Below, one piece after another: positions 49,664-56,718 of a stretch of 64,000 bases of DNA. The notes beneath the pieces were generated by a model that had not been told where the DNA came from, did not search any database, and was given only the letters and a program-made list of their open reading frames with translations. Each line of letters opens with the position of its first letter. Within the stretch, counting starts at the first letter, position 1. The stretch comes from Acidimicrobiales bacterium (GTDB lineage: Bacteria > Actinomycetota > Acidimicrobiia > Acidimicrobiales > Aldehydirespiratoraceae). The stretch covers positions 1 to 64,000 of the forward strand of contig JAVJSI010000009.1 in assembly GCA_040219515.1 (NCBI GenBank), read 5' to 3'. Made by a program: the position numbers and the translations under genes.

Positions 49664-50781
49664 GTCCGCAGCGTCGTTGCGATCACGTCGCGATCGTCGA
49701 AATGCTCGATCGCTCGTGCCCGCGCCGCGTGTCCGGTGGCCCGCCGATGGTCGGGGTCGAGCACCAGCGGCCGAAGGGCGGCGACGAGCGCGGCCGGGTC
49801 GCCCACCGGGAAGAGTCGCCCGGTCACGCCGTCGGCGACCACCTGTCGGCAGCCACGGATGTCGGTGGCCACGACCGGCAACTCCATCGCCGCGGCCTCC
49901 ATCGCCGATCGGGGGAAGCCCTCCCGGTGGGAGGCCAGCACGTAGATGTCGAAGGCCGAGTAGAGATCGACCATGTCCTCTCGGCGACCGAGGAATGTCA
50001 CCCCGTCCGCCTCGGCCGCAGCCCGGTCGGCCGCGGTGATCGATCCCGCTTTGTCGGGTTCGTCGGGTCCGACCACGACGAACCGACAGTTCTCGCCGGC
50101 CATCGCCCGGGCCGCGGCGAAGAGGGCGGCGTAGCCCTTCTCCCAGACCAACCGTCCCACCGCACCGACCACGACGGTCTCGTCGTCGATGCCGAGCGCC
50201 GCCCGGATACGGGCGCGGGCAGCGGGGTCGGCGGCCGCCGGGGAGAAACGTCGGAGGTCGACACCGTTTCCCAGGACGGTCAACTTCGAGTGGGGCACAC
50301 CGAGCCGGCGCATCACGGGAAGATCCTCGGGATTCTGGAGGAGCTCCGCATCGGCGCAGGCCGACGCGATCCGCTCGAGGCCGTACACCACCGCGCGCTT
50401 TCGCCAGCGATCCTCCGGCAGCGCGTACAGGCCGTGGGTCGTGTTGACGATCACCGGCACGCCAGCTGCACGCGCCGCGACACGGCCGAGCAGCCCCGGC
50501 TTCGGATTGTGCGTGTGCACGATGTCGGGGGCGAGGCGCCGGAACTCACGACCGAGTTCGACGAGCGCCCGGAGATCGCGGGCGGGCGACATCGCCCGGG
50601 TGAGCGACGGCACTGCGATGTGACGGATGCCGCCGGCCTCCAAGGCCGGGACGTGGGGGCCCGGCGCCGACATCGCGAACACCTCGTACCCGGCCGCGGC
50701 GAACGCTTCGAGCTGGGGCCGCAGGAGCCAGTCCAGACTCATGTCCGTGGTGGTCAGGTGAACGAGTCGTGGTGGGTTCAT
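49612..50781 (-). CDS. GT4 glycosyltransferase
   Basis: The 389-residue GT-B enzyme starts with LVHLTTTDMSLDWLLRPQLE and has APDIVHTHNPKPGLLGRVAA near residue 85, a pattern of CapM/WcaJ-neighbour transferases. It then has VVGAVGRLVWEKGYAALFAA near residue 208 and the donor site DIYVLASHREGFPRSAMEAA near residue 282. It is coupled by ATGA to the polysaccharide deacetylase gene upstream. It overlaps the convergent GT4 gene by 52 nt, so the two mRNAs have complementary ends. Donor and acceptor unknown. Confidence 0.9.
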   Translation of the reverse strand: MNPPRLVHLTTTDMSLDWLLRPQLEAFAAAGYEVFAMSAPGPHVPALEAGGIRHIAVPSLTRAMSPARDLRALVELGREFRRLAPDIVHTHNPKPGLLGRVAARAAGVPVIVNTTHGLYALPEDRWRKRAVVYGLERIASACADAELLQNPEDLPVMRRLGVPHSKLTVLGNGVDLRRFSPAAADPAARARIRAALGIDDETVVVGAVGRLVWEKGYAALFAAARAMAGENCRFVVVGPDEPDKAGSITAADRAAAEADGVTFLGRREDMVDLYSAFDIYVLASHREGFPRSAMEAAAMELPVVATDIRGCRQVVADGVTGRLFPVGDPAALVAALRPLVLDPDHRRATGHAARARAIEHFDDRDVIATTLRTYEWLLARTVSPAMAPA

Positions 50782-51581
50782 GCCGATGCTCCGGCGTAGC
50801 GGCGGCGGTTGACGAACCGCCGCATGTCGTCCTCGAACGCCATTCCGCCGGCGAGCTTGCGATCGAACCAGCGTGGCCCGTCGGTGGTCTGGACCGGGGT
50901 CCGGGCGAGACGGTGCACATCGGTACCGACCGGGTTCGCGCGGGTCCCGGCGAGCGCGGCGGAAAGGAATCGGGATCGCACCTCGTGCTCCGCTGCCGCT
51001 GACGGGCGGAGGGCCTTGGGGTAGGCGAAGTGGCGCGGGGTCACGCCGAGCCGTTCCTCGATCAGCTGGATCGAGCGATCCAGATCCTCGGCCACCCGAT
51101 CAGCATCGAGACGATCGAGCAGCACGTGGCAGTGGGTGTGCGAGCCGATCGTCATCAGGCCGCTGTCGAGACACTCGCGCAGGCCCGACCAGGTCGCCGG
51201 GCGCCCGTCATCGGGAAAACCGAGGCGATCCTCCACATGGGCCGTGGCGACGTAGAGCGTCGCCGGGATTCCGTGCCGAGCCAGCACCGGCAGCGCCTCG
51301 TCGACGACGTCGTCGGTGCCGTCGTCGAAGGTGACGACGACCCGGCCGCGAAGGTCGTCACCGGCGGCCAACCGTTCGACTGCGTCGTCGAGCGCGATGA
51401 CACTGCCCTGCTGGGCCAGCATTTCCATCTGCGCATCGAACGTGGGCGTGGGGAGATCGACGCGAACCGGTGTCCGCGCACCGACGCGGTGATAGATCAA
51501 CACGACCAGACCCGCGGTCGGGCGACGGACGACGTCGACCGCACCGGCGGCGAGCTTCACGACAGACGGGAGCAGTCCCAC
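50778..51581 (-). CDS. Polysaccharide deacetylase (CE4)
   Basis: The 267-residue protein has the NodB-fold motifs: VLIYHRVG near residue 27, metal-binding VVTFDDGTDD with Asp86 and Asp87, and SHTHCH with His148 and His152. FAYPKALRP comes near residue 190. CE4 enzymes remove N- or O-acetyl groups from glycans. No convincing signal peptide is present; the N-terminus is weakly hydrophobic, so it may act inside or be membrane-associated. The start is GTG at 51581. It overlaps the downstream GT4 gene by ATGA. Confidence 0.88.
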   Translation of the reverse strand: MGLLPSVVKLAAGAVDVVRRPTAGLVVLIYHRVGARTPVRVDLPTPTFDAQMEMLAQQGSVIALDDAVERLAAGDDLRGRVVVTFDDGTDDVVDEALPVLARHGIPATLYVATAHVEDRLGFPDDGRPATWSGLRECLDSGLMTIGSHTHCHVLLDRLDADRVAEDLDRSIQLIEERLGVTPRHFAYPKALRPSAAAEHEVRSRFLSAALAGTRANPVGTDVHRLARTPVQTTDGPRWFDRKLAGGMAFEDDMRRFVNRRRYAGASA

Positions 51582-51648
51582 CGACCCCCATCGGCACGAT
51601 GCGGCTCCCGTGGAGGTTTGCGGCCCTCACCCCCGAGAACAGGCCGGA

Positions 51649-51654
51649 TAGCCT
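51649..51654 (+). promoter_or_regulatory. -10 box TAGCCT, leaderless start
   Basis: TAGCCT ends 6 nt before the GTG at 51661, and there is no ribosome-binding site. Spacing and sequence match the box before the M24 peptidase gene. Confidence 0.45.
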
Positions 51655-51660
51655 CGCGCC

Positions 51661-52617
51661 GTGAACCGTCCGCCCCCGACCGTGCGTCGGGCCACCATCG
51701 ACGACATCCCGGCCGCGATCGAGGTGGCCACGGCCGCGCTCGGCTGGACTCCGGGCGAACCCCACGAGGCGTTCTTTCGCTGGAAGCACCTGGAGAATCC
51801 GGCCGGTGCGTCGCCGATGTGGCTCGCGATCGACGACGGCGCCGCCGTCGGGTTTCGCACGATGTTGCGGTGGACCTTCCACGACGAGGCGGGCGAACTC
51901 CGGCCTGCGGCGCGCGCGGTCGACACCGCGACCCACCCCGACCACGAACGACGGGGCATCTTCCGGGCGCTGACGACCGAAGCCGTCGACGACCTCACGT
52001 CCGAAGGCGTCGCCTTCGTCTTCAACACCCCCAACGACAACAGTCGGCCCGGCTACCTCCGCATGGGCTGGCGCGACGTGGGTCGGATCCCCACCCGCGT
52101 CGCGGTGGCCGGACCCCGATCGCTCCCCCGCCTCGCCCGGGCCCGCACGGCGGCCCGGAAATGGTCTGAGCCGTGCCCGGCCGGGACGCCCGTCGAGCAG
52201 GCGATCGACGACCTGGTCGCCCTCGAACGGGCGACACCTCGTCCCCCCGCGCTGACCACCGTTCGCTCGCGGGACCATCTGCTCTGGCGATACGGCTTCG
52301 AGCCGCTGCACTATCGAGTGCTCCGCACCGACGCTGCCGCCGCTGTGGTTCGACTGCGCCGCCGTGGACCGGCCCTCGAAGCGGTGCTCGCCGAGATCTT
52401 CAGCCCGGATGCCGCATCGACCCGGCACCTGTTGCGCGCGGTCCGCCGCCAATTGCCGGCCGACCACCTTCTCACCCTCGCCGCGACCCCACACCCCGCA
52501 CCGTGGCTGCCGACGCTGCCCAGACTGGGGCCGCGACTCACCGTGCGCGATCTCGCCGCCGCGGGACCCGACCGGGACCGTTTCCGGTTCTCGTTGGGCG
52601 ACATCGAACTCTTCTGA
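51661..52617 (+). CDS. GNAT-family N-acetyltransferase
   Basis: The 318-residue protein has an N-terminal GNAT domain: VRRATIDDIPAAIEVATAAL at the start, AVDTATHPDHERRGIFRALT (the acetyl-CoA-binding loop with ERRGIF) near residue 80, and FVFNTPNDNSRPGYLRMGWR near residue 120. The remaining half, with LLWRYGFEPLHYRVLR near residue 204, is found in GNAT proteins of exopolysaccharide loci. It may acylate a sugar or a precursor. It uses a GTG start and is a single gene between two minus-strand units. Confidence 0.82.
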   Translation: MNRPPPTVRRATIDDIPAAIEVATAALGWTPGEPHEAFFRWKHLENPAGASPMWLAIDDGAAVGFRTMLRWTFHDEAGELRPAARAVDTATHPDHERRGIFRALTTEAVDDLTSEGVAFVFNTPNDNSRPGYLRMGWRDVGRIPTRVAVAGPRSLPRLARARTAARKWSEPCPAGTPVEQAIDDLVALERATPRPPALTTVRSRDHLLWRYGFEPLHYRVLRTDAAAAVVRLRRRGPALEAVLAEIFSPDAASTRHLLRAVRRQLPADHLLTLAATPHPAPWLPTLPRLGPRLTVRDLAAAGPDRDRFRFSLGDIELF

Positions 52618-52626
52618 GCGGACGAG

Positions 52627-53799
52627 TCATCGGCGTTCGTCGACCAGCTCGTCGACGAGCGCGGCGAAGGCCGCGGCCACCACCTCGGGCCGAACCTCGA
52701 CGCGACCGGCGTGCATACGCGCCCGATCCGACAGGTTCATCCATCGCGGCTCGTCGTCCCAGATCGAACCGACGGCGCGGACCCACTGTTCCGGCCCGGC
52801 ATCCTCGGGGACGAGAACCCCGCCCTCGCCGACCGCTTCGACGAGACCGGGGAGCGCGCTGGCGACGACGGGCAGGCCGTTGGCCTGGGCCTCCAGCACG
52901 GTCCGCGGTCGATTGTCGACCAGATGCGGCGCCAACAGGATCCGGGCGTCGCGAAAGAGCGCTTCGGGGCGCGGGTCGAACGCGCGAAACACCACGTTCG
53001 GGTGTTGCCGGACGAGGCGTTCGACCTCTTGTCGATCCGCACCGTCGAGTGACCAGGATTCCTGGAGGACGATCGGGATGTCCGGGCGGGCCGCCGCGAG
53101 CGGGCCGATCACGCGGACACCGTGGCTGGCCAGCGGGTTGACGAGCAGCAGCACTTCGCGCGACGGGAGTTGTGCCATCGGCTGAACCTGCACGACCGAA
53201 GGCACCATCTCGGCATGGAGCCCGAGGCGGGCGGCGTCGTCGACCAGCGTGCCGGAGTTCGCCAGGAGCAGATCGGGGAAGAGGCCGGCGGTCAGGTGGC
53301 CGATCGCGTTGGCCTCCCGGAGGTGGAGGGCGGTCGGAATGCCCCGTTGCCGACAGACGGCCCGAATCCGACGCCACGTCGTGCGGGAGATGCTCGAGAC
53401 GACCACGACGTCCGGCCGCCAGCGCCGCACCGAAGCCTCGAAGGCGTTCTCCGGCGCGATGGTGGTCTCGTGGCGGAGCCCATCGATCTCGCGCCACGTC
53501 GTTCGCGCCCCGAGTCGACGCCGAACCCCGTCGACGGGCCGGCCGATGGCGCGGCCGTCGAACCGGGCGGTGGCATCGGTGAACTCCGACAACAGCCGTC
53601 GACGGGGTGCCGCCGTGTCGCCGGCATCGACGAGGAACCGCACCTGACGGCCCTCGGCCTGCATCGCGACGGCCAGCTCACGCTGGCTGCGTCCCGAGCC
53701 GCCGCTGATCACCGACGACACGAAGAGCATCCGCCGTGCGACGGCGGCCGAGCCGTCGTCGTCGCCCGGCCGCGGCGAATGCGAGAGGGGCGAGGTCAT
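52627..53799 (-). CDS. GT4 glycosyltransferase
   Basis: The 390-residue GT-B enzyme begins, after a short polar leader, with MLFVSSVISGGSGRSQRELA. It then has DVVVVSSISRTTWRRIRAVC near residue 129, LLLVNPLASHGVRVIGPLAA near residue 218 and the donor site ILLAPHLVDNRPRTVLEAQA near residue 307. The donor-site Glu is present in VLEAQANGLPVVAS. GGAGAGGCG precedes the ATG. It is monocistronic, facing away from the epimerase/PglC/PglD operon, with 142 nt between them. Confidence 0.88.
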   Translation of the reverse strand: MTSPLSHSPRPGDDDGSAAVARRMLFVSSVISGGSGRSQRELAVAMQAEGRQVRFLVDAGDTAAPRRRLLSEFTDATARFDGRAIGRPVDGVRRRLGARTTWREIDGLRHETTIAPENAFEASVRRWRPDVVVVSSISRTTWRRIRAVCRQRGIPTALHLREANAIGHLTAGLFPDLLLANSGTLVDDAARLGLHAEMVPSVVQVQPMAQLPSREVLLLVNPLASHGVRVIGPLAAARPDIPIVLQESWSLDGADRQEVERLVRQHPNVVFRAFDPRPEALFRDARILLAPHLVDNRPRTVLEAQANGLPVVASALPGLVEAVGEGGVLVPEDAGPEQWVRAVGSIWDDEPRWMNLSDRARMHAGRVEVRPEVVAAAFAALVDELVDERR

Positions 53800-53849
53800 C
53801 GCCTCTCCATCGGCGCCTCACGGTCGTGGATGAGCCGAAGTGCTGCGCG

Positions 53850-53890
53850 TCCCTCGAACACCGGTCCCTCGAACACCGGTCCCTCAAACA
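53850..53890. repeat. 15-nt tandem repeat, 2.7 copies, intergenic
   Basis: TCCCTCGAACACCGG occurs at 53850-53864 and 53865-53879, followed by an 11-nt partial copy with one change. It lies between divergent glycan genes, about 50 nt upstream of the epimerase start. Confidence 0.85.
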
Positions 53891-53941
53891 GGGCGCCCGG
53901 CGACCGATGAGAGGAGGACGGACCTCTCGGAAGGGGAACCC

Positions 53942-54868
53942 ATGCACGTGCTGGTCACCGGCGGCGCCGGATTCATCGGCGCCAACCTCTGTCGCTCTCT
54001 GGAACTCGCCGGCCACTCGGTCACGGCGTTCGACGACCTGTCGACCGGCTATTCCGGCAACCTCGACGGCACCGACACCGAGCTCGTGGTGGGGACGATC
54101 CTCGACGATCGAGCCCTCGATGCCGTGGTGGGGCCGGCCGATGCCGTCGTCCACCTCGCGGCACGGCCCTCCGTGCCCCGGTCCATCGTCGACCCGGTCG
54201 CCAGCCACCTCTCCAATGCCACCGGCACGGTGAACGTGCTCGAAGCCGCCCGCCGTGACGGTCTGCGCCACGTGATGTGCGCCGGATCGTCGTCGGTCTA
54301 CGGCGCCAATTCCGAGCTGCCGAAGCACGAGGGCCTGGCGTGTCGCCCGGTCAGTCCGTATGCCGCCAGCAAGCTGGCCACCGAGTCCTACACCATCGCC
54401 TACGGGCACAGCTACGACCTGCCGACCCTCGCATTCCGATTCTTCAACGTCTTCGGGCCGCTGCAGGCCGCAGGCCACGCGTACGCCGCAGTCATCCCGG
54501 CCTTCGTCGATGCCGCCCTGCGGGGCGAGCCCCTGCCGGTCAACGGCGACGGCACCCAGAGCCGCGACTTCACGTTCATCGACACCCTCAGCGCCGTCAT
54601 CGTCGATGCGGTGAACCGACGGGTCACGAGCGACCTCCCGGTGAACCTCGCGTTCGGCACGCGTACCGATCTCCTGACCGTGATCGGGATGATCGGCGAC
54701 CTCATCGACGGGGAGATCCGGGTCGAGCACGGCCCGGTACGCGCCGGCGATGTCCCCCACTCGCAGGCCGACGACCGGCGCGTCCGCGAACTGTTCCCCG
54801 ACATCACCCCGGTGCCGCTCGAGATCGGCTTGAAGTCGACGGTCGACTGGATGCGAGATGTCATCTGA
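53942..54868 (+). CDS. NAD-dependent sugar-nucleotide epimerase/dehydratase (SDR)
   Basis: The 308-residue extended SDR starts HVLVTGGAGFIGANLCRSLE and has VVHLAARPSVPRSIVDPV near residue 69, the active-site SSSVYGANSELPKHE near residue 116 and YAASKLATES near residue 140. FNVFGPLQAAGHAYAAVIPA then follows. This fits UDP-glucose/UDP-GlcNAc 4-epimerases and related enzymes. The exact substrate is open. AAGGGGAA precedes the ATG at 53942; an open frame further upstream crosses a tandem repeat and is rejected. It overlaps the PglC-like gene by 11 nt. Confidence 0.9.
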   Translation: MHVLVTGGAGFIGANLCRSLELAGHSVTAFDDLSTGYSGNLDGTDTELVVGTILDDRALDAVVGPADAVVHLAARPSVPRSIVDPVASHLSNATGTVNVLEAARRDGLRHVMCAGSSSVYGANSELPKHEGLACRPVSPYAASKLATESYTIAYGHSYDLPTLAFRFFNVFGPLQAAGHAYAAVIPAFVDAALRGEPLPVNGDGTQSRDFTFIDTLSAVIVDAVNRRVTSDLPVNLAFGTRTDLLTVIGMIGDLIDGEIRVEHGPVRAGDVPHSQADDRRVRELFPDITPVPLEIGLKSTVDWMRDVI

Positions 54869-55475
54869 GTCCGGCCCGTACGCCGGGAAGCGGCTGGCCG
54901 ATCTCGCGATCCTGGTGGTGGTCGCGGTTCCGGTGTTGCTTCTCGGTGCGCTCTGTGCCGTTGCCGTCCGGCTGACCTCCCGTGGCCCCGTCTTCTTCCT
55001 CCAGGAACGGGTGGGGATGAACGGGAATCCCTTCGTGGTCTGGAAGTTCCGCACCATGCTCGACGGGGACAATCCGATCATTCCGTCCGACGATCGCATC
55101 ACCGCCGTCGGGCGGGTGCTCCGCCGGATCTCCCTCGACGAACTTCCCCAGTTGATCAACGTGGCCCGCGGCGAGATGAGCATCGTCGGCCCCCGGCCGA
55201 CCCTGGCCTATCAGGTCGAGCGGTGGACCGATCGACAGCGGGGCCGCCTCGCCGTGCGGCCGGGCCTGACCGGCCTGGCCCAGGTCAACGGCCGCAACGA
55301 TCTGTCGTGGGCCGAACGCATCGAGTACGACCTCACGTATGTCGACACCCAATCGATCCGCACCGACGCTGCGATCCTCCTCCGGACGATCTCGGTCATG
55401 GTCGGCGGCGAGGGAACGGGAGCAACGGCGGTCGACGATCCGATCGCTGCCCCGGTCGAAGCAGGTGCGGCATGA
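54858..55475 (+). CDS. Monotopic phosphoglycosyl transferase (PglC-like)
   Basis: The 205-residue protein has the single re-entrant membrane helix KRLADLAILVVVAVPVLLLG at 11-30 and PVFFLQERVGMNGNPFVVWK near residue 44. The catalytic Asp94-Glu95 is in SLDELPQLINVARGE, followed by SIVGPRP. The small size without N-terminal multi-pass helices matches the PglC type, which moves a phospho-sugar (diNAcBac in Campylobacter) from UDP to undecaprenyl phosphate. It lies between an epimerase and a PglD-like acetyltransferase in one operon, with 11-nt and 4-nt overlaps. Confidence 0.93.
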   Translation: MSSESGPYAGKRLADLAILVVVAVPVLLLGALCAVAVRLTSRGPVFFLQERVGMNGNPFVVWKFRTMLDGDNPIIPSDDRITAVGRVLRRISLDELPQLINVARGEMSIVGPRPTLAYQVERWTDRQRGRLAVRPGLTGLAQVNGRNDLSWAERIEYDLTYVDTQSIRTDAAILLRTISVMVGGEGTGATAVDDPIAAPVEAGAA

Positions 55476-56089
55476 GTGATCGGCTCGTGATCGTGGGCGC
55501 CGGGGGGCACGGCCGCGAGGCCGTTGCCATCGCGCGCCACGTCAATCGTGTGCGAGACCGCTGGCATGTCATCGGCGTCGTCGACGACGGCGAGATCGAC
55601 CTGGGCCTGATCGACGGCGAACTGGTGCTCGGCACGACACACGTGCTGATCGACTCGGGCGACGAGCACGTGATCGCCGTCGGCGATCCCGCGGTTCGCC
55701 GGACCATCGCAACCCGCATCGGCGATGCCGCGCCGGCGATCCCGCTCGTCGACCCGTCGGCGTGGATCGGCGACGACGTCGACCTCGACGACGGCGTCAT
55801 GGTCCATCCGGGTGCGATCTGTACGACCAACGTCCGCGTCGGGTTCCATTCCCACCTGAACTGCGGCGTCGTCGTGAGCCACGACTGCTGGATCGGTGAC
55901 TTCGTGAGCCTGTCCCCCGGCGTGAAACTCAACGGCGCCGTGCGGGTCGGTGACGGGGCGTTCCTTGGTACCGGGGCGATCGTGTTGCCCGGTCGAACGA
56001 TCGGTCAGAACGCAGTGGTGGGTGCAGGAGCGGTCGTCGTCGACGACGTCGCGGCGGGGTCGACGGTCATGGGCGTCCCCGCTCGCTGA
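55472..56089 (+). CDS. Sugar O/N-acetyltransferase, PglD/NeuD-like
   Basis: The 205-residue protein has an N-terminal Rossmann-like half (VIVGAGGHGREAVAIARHVN) and a C-terminal left-handed beta-helix with hexapeptide repeats. CGVVVSHDCWIGDF includes the catalytic His137, and the end VMGVPAR is typical. This is the PglD/NeuD/EpsM class that acetylates the 4-amino group of UDP-amino-sugars. An ATGA overlap links it to the PglC-like gene. With the dehydratase at 56715-58571 and the aminotransferase at 47403-48524 it completes a diNAcBac-like route. The last 85 nt overlap a convergent membrane-protein gene. Confidence 0.92.
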   Translation: MSDRLVIVGAGGHGREAVAIARHVNRVRDRWHVIGVVDDGEIDLGLIDGELVLGTTHVLIDSGDEHVIAVGDPAVRRTIATRIGDAAPAIPLVDPSAWIGDDVDLDDGVMVHPGAICTTNVRVGFHSHLNCGVVVSHDCWIGDFVSLSPGVKLNGAVRVGDGAFLGTGAIVLPGRTIGQNAVVGAGAVVVDDVAAGSTVMGVPAR

Positions 56090-56709
56090 GCACGCGCGCG
56101 CCGCGAACTCCGTCCTCGAGAACGACGCGCAGTCCGGGCGAGAGCCCGCACCGCCAGTGCCAACATCACCGTCACCGCGCCCACCGCGATGGCCGGGGTG
56201 AAACGGGAGGGCCGCCCGATCGATCCCCACGACGCACCCGCCAGCGGGAGCAGGAGGAGCGACGAGTGCAGGACGGAGCGGCGGTCGGGTAGCCAGCCCG
56301 GGATCGCGCCGATGACACCGGCGCCCAGCAGCACGGCGCCGCCGAGCAGTGGCACCTCGGTGTCCGGCACGATGGCCCAGACACCGGCACAGCCGGCCAG
56401 CGCGACCAGCGTGGCGGTCGATCGTGGCATCCGCGCCAGCGCCGCCGCCACCAGGATCGCGACCGACGTCGCCAGCACGTGGGCGCGGTCGGCGTGATCG
56501 GTGAACGCGAGGTGGGGGGCGCGGTCCGCGGTGGCCGAGATCAGCACCGCGGCGGCACCCACGACGAACAGGAGCCACCGTCGCAGACCGGGGCCGGCGA
56601 CCACTGCAGCCGAGACGCCCACCACGATGCCGGCGACGGCCAACGACGGATGGAGCGGGCCCTCCGGCACGACGAGCAGCGCGTTCGACATCGCGCTCAG
56701 GTTCGACAT
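56005..56709 (-). CDS. Hydrophobic membrane protein of unknown function
   Basis: The 234-residue protein has six to seven hydrophobic segments, for example LAVAGIVVGVSAAVVAGPGL, VLATSVAILVAAALA and LLGGAVLLGAGVIGAIPGWL. A basic then Thr/Pro-rich tail follows, with RRSRGRSSRRARAQRAG. No family was recognised. It starts 5 nt after the PglF-like stop. An 18-nt tandem duplication there provides two equivalent ATG codons (56709 and 56691). The tail overlaps the PglD-like gene on the other strand by 85 nt, so the last 28 codons are the least certain. Confidence 0.6.
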   Translation of the reverse strand: MSNLSAMSNALLVVPEGPLHPSLAVAGIVVGVSAAVVAGPGLRRWLLFVVGAAAVLISATADRAPHLAFTDHADRAHVLATSVAILVAAALARMPRSTATLVALAGCAGVWAIVPDTEVPLLGGAVLLGAGVIGAIPGWLPDRRSVLHSSLLLLPLAGASWGSIGRPSRFTPAIAVGAVTVMLALAVRALARTARRSRGRSSRRARAQRAGTPMTVDPAATSSTTTAPAPTTAF

Positions 56710-56718
56710 CGCGCTCAG
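56683..56718. repeat. 18-nt perfect tandem duplication containing a start codon
   Basis: GTTCGACATCGCGCTCAG is repeated at 56683-56700 and 56701-56718. On the minus strand each unit reads CTGAGCGCGATG and on. The outer copy supplies the PglF-like TGA stop and the first ATG of the membrane protein, while the inner copy gives a second in-frame ATG. Confidence 0.9.
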
